Shown here one piece after another: positions 31,161 through 42,362 of a DNA stretch of 64,000 bases. A model generated the notes under the pieces. That model saw only the letters and a list, made by a program, of their open reading frames with translations, had not been told where the DNA came from and ran no database searches. The DNA comes from Phytophthora hibernalis (taxonomy: Eukaryota > Oomycota > Peronosporomycetes > Peronosporales > Peronosporaceae): assembly GCA_012656075.1 (NCBI GenBank), contig JAAKBF010000255.1:124001-188000 (forward strand), read 5' to 3'. The translations under genes and the position numbers were made by a program. The stretch's first letter is position 1. Each line of letters opens with the position of its first letter.

Positions 31161-34100
31161 TAACCGGACTTGACTCTTGTGATCGGAAGGAAAAGTGTGC
31201 CGTACTTCACCTCGCTCGCGTGCCCTGTCAATCTGCCGCGGATGTTCTCGAACAATCTCCGCCCCGTCGCACATTCTATCCAACGGGATTCTGCTTGTCA
31301 ATCACGAAAGCGGCAGTGGCGACAGCAGCGGCGGCGAGAGGCAATTCGCTACACCACAACTGCCCCACCGCATCGCGAACCAGCATAGCTGGCGAGCGTT
31401 GTGGTGTCTTGCACGCGCTTCGTGGTCACGACCTCCAGTTCGCTCACCCCCGCACGCGACATTGCGTGCCGTATGGGCGTCACCAATTCTTACAACGCCA
31501 ATTCGGTACGTCACTGCCCCTGCTTCCATCGCTGCATGCTTCAATCGGCGGGACTAACGACTGCTTGTTCGGCTTTGCTTGTTCGCTGATCTGGAAGAAC
31601 TCGGGTCGTCTCATGTCGGATCTAGCGGCGATTGTTGCGCCAGTTCTTGCAGCTCGCAGGCATACTCGCTAGCGCGGCGACTTCGTCACCGCTGCCGCCG
31701 CCCAGTGCTGATGCTGCAGTTCCCCCGGCAGCGCTTGTTTCCGTGTCCAACTCAGTTCCCCGTCTTGTCGGCTCGCAGTCCTCGGTACGTGATGCACTGA
31801 TCCCGTTGTTGCTCATTGCTTCCACTGACATGTGCAACGATTGCTCGGTATCATTACAGCAGCCAGAAACGACCCATTTGCATTCGCCTTGACTCACTGA
31901 AATTGAAGGAACGGCTTTGCATGGCCTGTTGACGGACGCATCGGAGGAGTCTTCGGAGAGGCTGGTGGCCGTCCTTGGGTTGCATCTTACGGACGCAACC
32001 CGATGCATCGTGCAACTGATTTGAGTGCTGCTCGTCCAGGCAACCCTGAACGTGATCGCCGGATCGCCGAGGCTCATTCAGTGCCAGACCTCGTTGCCGT
32101 CGTGAATAGGCAAGCTGAGGACCCTCGGGACCTCGTCGAAGAGCTTGGCCGTCTGCAAGCCGAAGTGACGAACGCCCGTCTCGCCAAAGATGCTTCAGAA
32201 CGAGCTGCCATCGACGATAAATCCCAGTTGAGTTCTGCTAAGCTGCTCCTTCCCCAGCAATGCGCTGAAAACGCGCAGTTGAAGAAGCAGGTGAAGATAG
32301 CCGAGCGGCTTCGTATTGCTAGTGATCACCAGCTCGCGGGCCAGACGGCCGTCGTGGCCACCCATAGCGATATCGTAGACAAAACCAAGACCCTTCTGGA
32401 AGCTGCCAATGCCCCCAATGACACTCTGCTACGTAAGCTCGCTCTTGACCGTGAGCACTATAGGAAGAACCTGACCCTGTTTTCCAGTCGTGTTCGCCAG
32501 CTCCACCATTACTTGACCCAAAGGGTGATTCTGCTGCTGACCGCACTCAACGAGCCTTGTTGAAAGACATGAAGTATACGGTAGACGAGACGCTGCGCGC
32601 CAACCAGTGGCTCCGCAAATACGTCGACGACCGGCATTTGGATGCAGACACTCTGCTCCTGTTGTCGAAAGGTAGGTTCCCATGAACTCGCCGCTCATCT
32701 GGACTCTTCTTCTAATTCATGTTGCTTGTGTTCTCGTAGGTGGCTGCATCGACGAACGAGATCTTGCTGACCTCGGGCTGGACCCAGATGCCGTGGACAT
32801 CGTTAGGGACGCCATTCGCGACTCGGATTCTTCGTTGACAGTGAAGGCTTTAGCCAAACAAGTTGCTCGGCAAGTTCACCATCTTCGAGATGACTCGTCC
32901 GACGACGATGAGGCGTCGGCTGCTACCGCAGCTCCAGCAGAGTCGACGGAAATAGAAGTCGGGTTTGGCGAAAGCAGCGAGGGTGAAGTTGAGGATCAGG
33001 ATGATCCGTCGGACTCCTTGCTTGCGACTCCGTCATCGACATCTCGCCCTGCTTCGTCTCTGCTTGGCAAGCATGCTCGTCCCCAGCAAGCTGTCGGGAA
33101 GACCTTCTATCGCAAGTCAATGAAGACTCGGTCTTCGGCGCATGCCGGCAAGACAGTCAGTTCGAAGTCAGCGCAGGATCGTCCTCGGATTCACTCCAAG
33201 TCAAAATCTCGCGTCGCTCACCAGCACCGGCTGAAGTCCAAGCGCATACCGCAACCGACTCCTGCTCCCACAGCGCTGCCGGCTGATTCCGGTTCGTTGC
33301 CAATGACACCTCGGTCTTCGACCAGTGCGGCTTCAGTGGCTTCCACCATCGATTTACTGTCACCACCGGCGTCTCCTGCAGGATCTTCGTCCATTTCAGG
33401 GACACCTCGTCGTCGGTCCACACGTGCCGCTGCAGCACAATCCCGTGAGGGTTATTGCTCTGGAAGATGTGGACAATGACTTCATCTTTGGGTCTGGATC
33501 TCCTGGCCAATGCCCACCTACCAGTCTGCAGCCTGGGGCAAGTCGGCCGTCCCACAGCGTAGCTTCGGAAGAGAAGGAGGACGATCAAGTTACTGCGGGA
33601 GTGGCTGAGACTTCGGACCAGGACGCAAGTGATCACGAGCACGCCAGTCAAGAGGTTCACCCTACTCATAACCCGACTTCCATGCCTGCTCTGGATCGTG
33701 TGGCACCAAGACGTGTGCAACGCCCGGTACGACAGCATACTGTGGTTTTGGCAACACTGTCAACTACAACCCCAACGTGTTGGCTCCTGCACCGAGTCTT
33801 CCCCCGCAATCCATGGTTTGCAGCCTCTTGTGAGACCCTCCAAGAAGCTCGTTGCGTGGGCATATGCCTTCTTGGAGCCGGGGTTTAGGCTGGAGGGTTC
33901 TCAAGCATGTTGGAATCAAATTCTGAACCACCGGACTCCCACCCCAATTTCTGGAGATGTAGTCACGCGCTGCTCGGTCGAGTGTATTCGGGCGTTCGCG
34001 GATTGGCGACGTCCGGATCATCCAAACCAACAATTCCGACGCAAGATGCTGAACCACGCATTCTTCTTCCAAGTGGAGAAGTTCATGCCTGATGTTCACA

Positions 34101-34832
34101 TATCGATTCGTGGATCGTCAAGCTTTGGCGCCAGGCGCAAGGGTGTGCTGCCGAGGACACCGAGAGCGACGACATTGGTTTTTCATTATGGGAGCGTGCG
34201 CATTGGGTGTTGAATGCTTCCGTGGAGCGAGCTATCGCTTCGTTGATCAGGGTCTCGGACATCGACTCGACTCTCGTGCGAAAGGTACAAGCAGCGTGGG
34301 ATAAGTATTTAAGGGTCGTGACAAACGTGCCGACAACTTGCGCAACAAGTTCATGCCGTTCTGGAAGTGGGATCTTAAGAATGATCGCGGAGAAGATGAG
34401 ATCCCGGCAGAGTTCTTATTTGAACCGTTGATGCTGGTATATTCGTTCGAGGTGTTGCCGTGGGTCCCCGCTTCTGCGGATTGGTGTACCGAAGTTACAA
34501 TTTTGGATTCACGTCAACCTTGGCGCAATTGTTGGGTTAACATCCCTAGCGCGCACCCGTTCAATACCACGGTCGTTCCGTGCAACCCCGTGGGTCGAAC
34601 TTTTCGTTCCCGAGGAATGACGGACGTGGAAGTCGGTCGGTCCGTAGTGGTTAATCCTGAGCTGCAGGAGAACAGCGTTCGACCATGTTGGCATGAGCTG
34701 GTGAAATTGTGGTCCAGCGACGCGTCATCTACCGACGGAAACCCAATCCAAGCCATGGAGGAGCCGGCGTCTAGTGCCGGGGCGAACTTTGATCTTCCCG
34801 GGCTCTCTATTGGAACAGTGACCACTATTTAA
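31160..34832 (+). pseudogene. Block of unrecognised, repeat-like ORFs, frameshifted
   Basis: A chain of plus-strand frames with protein-like composition but no domain I can name. 31630-31900: Pro/Ala-rich. 32003-32660: a coiled-coil-like segment (DLVEELGRLQAEVTNARLAK). 32740-33480: an acidic then Ser/Pro/Lys-rich segment (LADLGLDPDAVDIVRDAIRD, SSDDDEASAAT). 33840-34830: Trp-rich (MLNHAFFFQVEKFMPDV, FMPFWKWDLKNDRGEDE, LPWVPASADWCTE). The order suggests one long protein broken by at least five frame changes. Its setting among retrotransposons suggests a repeated, possibly element-borne gene. Function unknown. Confidence 0.4.
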
Positions 34833-34984
34833 GCCTCGGCCGACGTCTCGCCAGCTTTGTCGCGTAGTCTCCAAGCGCATCCAGTATTTGCCGTAGCTTC
34901 GTAGTGTAGTAGGTGCGCAGTGGAGTTCTTCTTTCTGAATACTTCGTTCCGGTGTTTCACTCTCGAAATTCATCAAATACAATA

Positions 34985-35102
34985 TGTAGTTTGGTGCAGT
35001 AGTTTTTCATCTGTAATCTTGGGCTGCATTGCCCCAAGTACAGGTCGGTGCTGCAGTAGTCGTTTTCGTCTGTAATCTTGGGCTACATTGCCCCAAGTAC
35101 AT
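34985..35102. repeat. Imperfect 53-bp tandem repeat
   Basis: Two copies built around CTGTAATCTTGGGCT(G/A)CATTGCCCCAAGTACA, ending at about 35042 and 35101. Confidence 0.8.
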
Positions 35103-35128
35103 GTCATCATTATGGTGGCGAGTGCTGC

Positions 35129-35640
35129 CTAGTTCTCGTCAGCGACTTGGACCATCTGCAAGCGATTCTCGCGCTTCTTACGCTGCAGGTAATCATACAG
35201 CATGCCGCCGCAGGAGAGATTCGAGATGGGTTCCCACGTGGGTTCGTTCTGATCAGCCCATTTGATCTTGAACTCTCGAATTGAGCGTCCAGTCCTCGTT
35301 GACATTGGCATTCGGTCTTCTAAGATCTCGAGGACTTCGCTCTCTCCGGCCAATCGGTCTGGCTCCCAGCTATCTTCAGGTAAAAGCTCCTCGTCGAAGT
35401 CAAATCGCGATTCCTCGGTCACATCCTGCGTCAACCGAGTCTTCGGTCGATCTTCGAGCTCATTCACCGCCTTGAGTCGGGATACATGGACCACCGGTTA
35501 GAACCAATACCCGCTGCGGCCAGGGAGCTCTAGCTCGTAAGCATACTCCTCAATCTTGGTCTTAACTCGGAACGGACCGTGCCATCGGTGAGCCAACTTT
35601 TGTCAGCCCGGGTTTTAGGTCTTCTCGAGGTGCTCGAAGA
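35129..35640 (-). mobile_element. Gypsy integrase C-terminus with chromodomain, relic
   Basis: Minus strand: KLAHRWHGPFRVKTKIEEYA, YELELPGRSGYWF, then VVHVSRLKAVNE-like sequence and a chromodomain (VLEILEDRMP, FKIKWADQNEPTWEPISNLS). In-frame stops lie upstream of 35500. A different chromovirus lineage from element A. Confidence 0.75.
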
Positions 35641-35641
35641 T

Positions 35642-36028
35642 CTAGAATGCGTACCGCTTGTTGCTCACCGAGACCACCATTTCGTCTGACAGCGTCGTCA
35701 TGAGGAAAGCAGTGGCTTCGTGTTCTCGGTTCCAAAGAACTCTTGATCCGCTGGGTGAGCGTCGTGAAACGGAGGAAGCTCGGTTCTCGTCACAATGTTC
35801 CAGCGTCTCTTGGCTTGGAGCAGTGTCTGCACGCGAGCCTTCCATGCGGCGTAGCTCTTCCCATTGAAGTTCATCTCCGAAGTCCACTTCATGGTTGCGC
35901 AGGATTCGCGTCGGGGTCTTGGGCCCAAAATCTATTGATCTGAGCAACTCACTTGAAGTGGAGCACGTGCGAGGGGAGCAGGCTGAGCTCCCAGGAAGTT
36001 GCGCCTCTGATGTATTAAGGAAAACCAA
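35642..36028 (-). mobile_element. Copia-like gag (UBN2-type) relic
   Basis: Minus-strand pieces MNFNGKSYAAWKARVQTLLQ, RTELPPFHDAHPADQEFFG and MTTLSDEMVVSVSNKR match the Gag of Ty1/Copia elements. Fused directly to the Gypsy chromodomain relic on its left, so a recombined junction lies near 35640. Confidence 0.6.
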
Positions 36029-36770
36029 AATGAGGAGAGCTTCGTGGCTCCAAGCTCGTGCAGCTCAAGGAAGCTCTCCTGTGGACTGCTAACAACCAAC
36101 AATCTTAGTCCTACACAAACGCAACCAACTCCTGGCTCAGATTTCTGTGTCCTGCGCTATCGCAAGCGTTGACCTGCAACTTGGTCGTACTGCCAATTCA
36201 ACACATGCAACGCACGTCGCCTCTCCAGGTTGCGCTGAGTCCCAACCATTTCTCTCTGCGCCCAGTCCCATAGATTTTTTAATTGAGCTAACTTCGCGCC
36301 TCATTGATTTTTAAATTCAGTGAGGCGCGAACTTAATTTAAAAAAGAATCTAATGCTACGCCTCTAGTTACTGGATGTTTTACTCTTTGCACGATAAACT
36401 TCGCCCAGCGCTGAACAATTGCCTCCGGGTTCAGGTCTGTCAGTGGCGCCCCGAAGAGAGTCCAGAAAACCTGAAGTTGAAGAGTGCAGGGTAAACGGTG
36501 AGGGTACAATTAGAGGGGTGGGGTACTAAAAGGATGGGGCACTTTCGGATGTATGTATTACCGGTAATATCACAGGTTTTACAGTACAGTAATCGACTTT
36601 GCGTACAGTGACGAAACGTGTATTCATTTTGTTGTTAGTGATCAGCTCAACTACTAACCTCAACATGCAAAAGAAGCAACGTGCAGATACATACACATAT
36701 CTGCCCCGCAACTAAAAACACAAACGCCTGAAGCTTCCTTTCCGGCGTGACCTCATAGCATCCACCTCAA
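36029..36770. other. Intergenic left of the first Cys-rich gene
   Basis: No gene. Contains an imperfect hairpin element at 36271-36352. Confidence 0.55.
36271..36352. repeat. 82-bp imperfect palindrome (MITE-like hairpin)
   Basis: TAGATTTTTTAATTGAGC... to ...AAAAAAGAATCTA. The arms share TTCGCGCCTCA / TGAGGCGCGAA and AT-rich ends with a short central loop. Confidence 0.7.
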
Positions 36771-38256
36771 TTAGTTGAGGTGCTTCTTGCGGTGGTGGTG
36801 GTGCTTCTTGTGATGTTTCGCATCCGCCACGCAACCGTACACGCCGCTGTCGAGCCACGAGCAGTAAGCACCCGCCGGACAATCACCGTTGCTCACCTGC
36901 GCCACGCACACGTTGTCCGAGTCGATGCAGCCATCGTGGTCCCAGCCCACAACGCCGATCGTGTCTTCATTGCTGGAACAGCCTTCCCACGGCGTCGACT
37001 CCTCCGCACCGTCCCTGCATCCGTACACACCGGTGTCGAGCCACGCGCAGTGAGCGCCGCTCGGACAGGTTCCGTAGGTGTTGGCCACGCACACGCTGCC
37101 GCTGGCAACACAACCGTCAGAAGACCACCCCTCGACGCCGATGCTCTGTTGGCCGCTGGGGCAAGTCACCTTCTCGTGCCTCTTGTGGTGGTGATTCTTG
37201 GCGGTGGCAACACAGCCGTACACGCCAGTGTCGAGCCACGAGCAGTAAGCACCCGCCGGACAATCACCATTGCTCACCTGCGCCACGCACACGTTGTCCG
37301 AGTCGATGCAGCCATCGTGGTCCCAGCCCACAACGCCGATCGTGTCTTCATTGCTGGAACAGCCTTCCCACGGCGTCGACTCCTCCGCACCGTCCCTGCA
37401 TCCGTACACACCGGTGTCGAGCCACGCGCAGTGAGCGCCGCTCGGACAGGTTCCGTAGGTGTTGGCCACGCACACGCTGCCGCTGGCAACACAACCGTCA
37501 GAAGACCACCCCTCGACGCCGATGCTCTGTTGGCCGCTGGGGCAAGTCACCTTCTCGTGCCTCTTGTGGTGGTGATTCTTGGCGGTGGCAACACAGCCGT
37601 ACACGCCAGTGTCGAGCCACGAGCAGTAAGCACCCGCCGGACAATCACCGTTGCTCACCTGCGCCACGCACACGTTGTCCGAGTCGATGCAGCCATCGTG
37701 GTCCCAGCCCACAACGCCAATGGTCTGCTCGTTCTCGTCGCAAGTTCCGTCGTCGCGGTAGGACGTATCCTCGGGATACCCGGCCGTGCATCCGTACACG
37801 CCCGTATCGAGCAGAGCACAGTAAGCTCCCTCGGGGCAATCACCGTTGCTCACCTGTGCCACGCACACAGTGTCGGAGTTGATGCAGCCGTCGTGGTCCC
37901 ACCCTGCCACGCCGATGGTCTGTTCCCCGTCGGCACAGATTCCATCGTCGCTTCCGTACCAAACGGTCTCCTCCGAATCGTCGTCACCTGCAGTGCACCC
38001 GTAGACACCGGTGTCTAACAGGGCACAGTTAGCGCCATCAGGACAGTCACCATTGCTCACTTGGGCGACACACGTTGTCGGAGGCGATGCATCCGTCGTG
38101 GTCCCATCCAGCGACGCCGATGGTTTGTTCGCCGTCTGAGCATGTGGTGGTGGATTTCGAGTGCACTCGTACGCGAAGTCGCGATCCGGAGATGTTGGGG
38201 GCCGTCACCGCCAATCCGAAGGACATGGCGACGAACAGGAGCTTCGACAGCAGCAT
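36771..38256 (-). CDS. Secreted multi-module Cys-rich 'WDHDGC' protein 1 (one 2-bp frameshift)
   Basis: Family not recognised. The ATG at 38256 gives signal peptide MLLSKLLFVAMSFGLAVTA. The rest is seven modules with six cysteines each, spaced C-x16-C-x6-C-x8-C-x5-C-x9-C, of the form EQTIGVVGWDHDGC...CVAQVSNGDC...GVYGC. Two module types alternate: one with WDHDGC and one starting VTCPSGQQSIGVEGWSSDGC. Linkers and the C-terminus are basic and His-rich (KNHHHKRHEK, HHKKHHHHRKKH). A two-base loss in a GTGTGT run at about 38078-38083 shifts frame within module 1; everything else is open. A 381-bp unit is repeated almost exactly. A paralogue lies at 51663-53543. Likely an extracellular or cell-wall protein; the His runs could bind metal. 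Both are inference. Confidence 0.75.
36830..37610 (-). repeat. 381-bp coding tandem repeat
   Basis: Equivalent points at 36851, 37232 and 37613 are exactly 381 bp apart and the DNA between is nearly identical. Each unit encodes two Cys-rich modules (127 residues). Confidence 0.95.
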
Positions 38257-38921
38257 CTTGACTTGACTTGGTGCTTCACTTGGTCGTCGCGACTTGAGGA
38301 CACCGAAGCGAATTTGAGAATGATGCAGCTACGCAGCGGCGGCACAGAGGTGCACACTTCAAAGGAGCACCACCAACCGTGAACCCATCGAGACGAGTTG
38401 AAGAGGCGAGTGGATCTTGAAGCGTCTCTGGAAAAGATTCGCGGCGAGTGGTCGGTGCTGGTGCACTGCGCAAGAAGCATGTGCTCGCCGGACTCCTTGC
38501 CTGAGTTGAACCCACGACAGCGACTTGTCGAACAAGCTGTTAACAACCGAGAAGGAATGCCATGCGGACCTAGGTTGCACCTGTAATCACTGATATCCCC
38601 ACAACACAAATCATGCAGATACACAAACCAACGTGGTGCTTGTTTACCTCATGTACTACAAACCTGGACGACTCGTCCGACGAGCGTCTTGATTTCTGTA
38701 GCGGTAATGCAAACAAATAATACACCTTCGCGGATCAGCACATCTCATATGTGTTGGTCACGATGATTAATCGTCTTGGTTACGACAAGCAGGGTTCATG
38801 CTTCTTCTGCAGCTGAAAATCTGGACCGTTCGAAAGCGGGGCTATCCTTTGGATGAAGTATTTTTGGATGGGGATTGATATCTGTTGAGTCAAAACCCAT
38901 AGCTAGCGTGCTTGGCCGGGA
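38257..38921. other. Intergenic between Cys-rich protein 1 and the Trp-rich repeat gene
   Basis: No recognisable gene. Presumably holds the promoter of the Cys-rich gene. Confidence 0.5.
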
Positions 38922-40679
38922 TCAAGATGAATGAGGTGCATGTTTTTGGTCGTACCGTGGTGATAGTGATCGCTCAGTGCCGCCGCGCAAGACCATGTAA
39001 ATGCGCCACTGAAAATGCAAACTCACGAAAACGGGCTGAGCCTCATATCTCCTCGATCCCGCAGTCTGGGTTTCGCTCAATCCACCTTTGCACTCGAGCT
39101 GGATGGTAGATGAACTCCGCGAGTTCCTTCCGAAGCTAGCCCCTCGCAGCTCCCTGAAGCGCGCGTACGAGTAGCGCAGGCTACTCGGCACCAAGTAAAA
39201 CAGAAACTGGTGGAGTTGGCGGTCGATATTCTGACGCACGTAGTTGACGACCCAATATGATCGGCGATTGTTGTTGAGAAGGTTCGTTGTTGTTGCGATT
39301 TCATACCAGTCCACTTCGTCAAAGTGCTGAAGCACAAAATTCTGGGACCAATGCATTCGGAGCGTTCTCAATTCCACACAATGCGCCTAGGATACAACTC
39401 CAGTAACGATACGGCCCACCGCTTCTCGCTGATCACACCCCAGTCTGCTTTCTCCTTGTTCACCAAAATCAAGTCGCGAGCCCATTCATACTGAGAAAGT
39501 ACCGTCCAGTCCGCTCGTTCAGGGTACCGCGCAAGAATTTCAACAGCGTCTTGCATGGACGATAGCGCGTTCCAGACGAGACTGTCAAGGAACGCATCTG
39601 AAGTACATGTAGTTTCTAGACGATCAATATTTTCCACCACCAGCGGAAGTGCCCATCCAAAATTGGACACTTCTTTCCAATTGACTGGCTCCGGGAACTT
39701 CTTCAGTAGTGGAAGCGCCCACGGTCCGTAGCTCACTGCCATATTCCAATTCACACGATCGGGGTGTTGACGTAGCAATGGCAATGCCCATTTTTGAGCC
39801 GATAGAATGTCCCAATTTGCTCGTTCCGGAAGCTTCTTGAGTAGCGCCAAGGCTTGCTGGTTACTGGACAATTGGTTCCAGTTTAGGCCTGCAACAAATG
39901 CATCCACCTTCGCCGGTTCCAGGTGCTCAGGCACCAAATGAAGCGCCCAATCATTCCTTGACATCTGACTCCAGTCGACACGCTCAGGATATTTCTTTAT
40001 CAAAGGCAATGCCCAAGGACCTTGGTTGATCAACTGACTCCACACGATGCGGGCGGGATGTTCGCGAAGCATTGAGATCGCCCAGCGTTTGCGTGACAAT
40101 GTGTCCCAGTTCACTTGGTCCGGTCGCTCTTTCAAGTATTTCAGAGCCCACGCACACGACGAAAACGCCCCCAATCGACGATATCCGGACATCTCTCGGC
40201 CACCACGACTGATTGACAATCACATTCCACTTTGCGTGGGTGGGGAACTTCTCAATGAGCGGAATCGCCCACGACGTCTGCGACCATAACACTCGATCCG
40301 GGTACAACTGCAGTAGTGGCACCGCCCACGCCTGCTCCGAACCCACCTCCCACCACACTTTGTCCGGGTGCTGCTTGAGTAGATCCATGGCCCAGTCGTG
40401 ACTCGAGAGTTTGCGCCAATCTGCTCGATCCAGATGCTGCTGCACGAGCTCAAATGCCCATTTGCGTCCCGACAGGACGCACCAATCCACTTTGTCCAAG
40501 TGGTTGCTTAGAAACTCGAGTGTCCAGCTCTGTCGTCTCAGTCTCTCCCAGTCTACATACCCAAGGTATCTCTCCAGCAGTGGCGGGGCCCAGCTATGAG
40601 TGACAACCTCCGACCAGTCCACACTGTGGATGGCGGAGGAGGAACAGTTCAGTTCCTGGAGACACGAGAGGAAAAACAC
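38922..40679 (-). CDS. Trp-rich tandem-repeat protein (three frameshifts)
   Basis: Family not named. The frames from 40679 encode about 17 imperfect repeats of roughly 23 residues with the pattern W-x2-LS-x3-WA-x2-LL-x3-hP-x2-V-x-W, for example VDWCVLSGRKWAFELVQQHL, NWDILSAQKWALPLLRQHPD and WSQMSRNDWALHLV. Two frame changes near 40170-40210 (one in a G5 run) and one near 39375 (a missing G) separate otherwise continuous repeats. A non-repetitive end stops at 38922. Helical-solenoid folding is likely from the periodicity. No signal peptide or membrane segment is evident. Partner and role unknown. Confidence 0.65.
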
Positions 40680-40947
40680 AATTTCCTCTCATATAGGTAC
40701 AATAATGATGTGGTGCACATATCAGGTGCGAGCCACCCACTGCGAGCTCCCAGTTCAGCTTTCGACCAAGACACGAAAGCCCAGCTAGTTTAACGGGGTT
40801 TCTCTCAACACGACAACGCAAGACACTACCACGACCGACCAAGGTACAAGGAAGACCGTCGAGGCCACCACGACCGAGGCTGCGCCTCCACGACGAGCCC
40901 TGCTGCCGCAGAGGTACCGGTGGTCGCCACTACTCCGACCGTAGAGG

Positions 40948-42155
40948 TTGTCGAGGTCACGACTGATGGCGCTGCGTGGACGGATGCTCCGGCTCAGTCG
41001 ACGACTGATCCCCCCAATCCGAGCCTCCAAGCGAGTGGCGAAGCGCAAGGCGTCCCCGGCGGACGCGGAGAAGGCCAAGAAGGGCAAGAAGAAGTTGGTA
41101 TGCAGCGTCGGACTCCACGGGTCGCAACCCGACGATCTGACAACCACCGAAGACCGTCCGATGACCGAGACGGATACCCCGCGTCCGAGCCCGGCACAGA
41201 GGGTTGACTCGGCGACCAAGGCGAAGCCACGACAGCCGACGGAGTTCGACCTCACCGACTTCATGACGTCCTTCCAGCCTGGACTCATCAACGAAGCACG
41301 GTAGCCTGTCCGAGCGCATGTCGTGACATCTGCGGCCGTCCCATCGCCTGGAGTCCAAGATGAGATGCATCTTCTACGCCAGGAAGTGGAAAGCCTGCGG
41401 AGCCAGGTCGCTGGCGTGCGACAGTCGCTGGCCGTGCTCACCGAACCGAACGACGAAGGCAAGCTTCCAGCTGACAGCGTTCGTCAACTCTCAAGCGCCA
41501 GCTTTCCTGAACAAGCGAAGAAGGCCAAGGGCGACTACCATTCTCCGCAAGCGCACGTCCTGGCGGCGACTCGCATGTTCAAGGGACTCACTCCGACTGA
41601 AGGTAAGCCCATGTCTCAATATCGTTTGTGCTAGGCTTGCGTGAGGCGGAGTGCGTGGGGTTCAAGACAAGTCCGGCCGTGCTGATGGCGATTTTCTCCG
41701 GGCGACTTGGGTCACGAGGGCTGACGACCCTTCACTTCCGTGAGGAGAATGATCAAGAAGCACTGGAGGCCGGTTCGTCCAACTGCAACTTCTCAAGCGA
41801 CTTCACCCCGTCAGCGACTCTTTCGACGGCGGTCACGACCTGCCGCTCGTACGACAACATTATGAATGGTATCCACGGACTGGCCAGGATGGGTGAAGTC
41901 ATGTGGCATGACCACATGTTGATGGTCACGGAGCGACTTCGAGTGTTCGTGTTGAAGAACAAGTCCGCCGACCCCGCCGGACAGCCAAGTCGCGTGAAGC
42001 TCGTCCTCCTGTACGTGAACAAGTGGCTCGGCACAGCGCTCGGCCACGTTCAAGTGGACAGTCCGGCTTGGTGTGGTGGCTTCAGCAAGGCCATCCTTTC
42101 AATCGACTACAAGTCGCCGGAGTGGACCATTGCGCTGGTGAACACCCTGTCATAG
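40948..42155 (+). pseudogene. Unrecognised gag-like ORF (one in-frame stop, one frameshift)
   Basis: Lys-rich start (ASPADAEKAKKGKKK), TEFDLTDFMTSFQPGLINEA, then TAG at 41302-41304. The same frame continues with a coiled coil (DEMHLLRQEVESLRSQVAGV), and after a shift near 41630 with VGFKTSPAVLMAIFSGRLGS, MWHDHMLMVTERLRVFVLKN and IDYKSPEWTIALVNTLS. It has the look of a Gag or element-borne protein, repeated in oomycete genomes as far as I can judge. No retroviral pol follows. Function unknown. Confidence 0.4.
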
Positions 42156-42362
42156 GCAGCTCCGGGCTATCCACCAAGCCGGTCTCCCGAAGTTCACAAT
42201 CAGCCACGAAGCCAGGAGAACCAAGGGCGGCGCGAAAAGAGTGTTGGACAAGCGTTTGTGATTCACGAAGCGTGCAGCGAATTGCCGCTTCCGAAAGGGA
42301 ATGGCCCGAGGAGGAGAAGGAAGACGAGGAGCAAACGGGTGTCTACGAAGAAGTTGAGTAAA

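Noticed and set aside
36780..38018. Long plus-strand ORF (412 codons) over Cys-rich gene 1
   Set aside because: Exact antisense of the repeated minus-strand gene, which has a signal peptide and invariant Cys spacing; the plus reading has only low-complexity Arg/Ala/Val.
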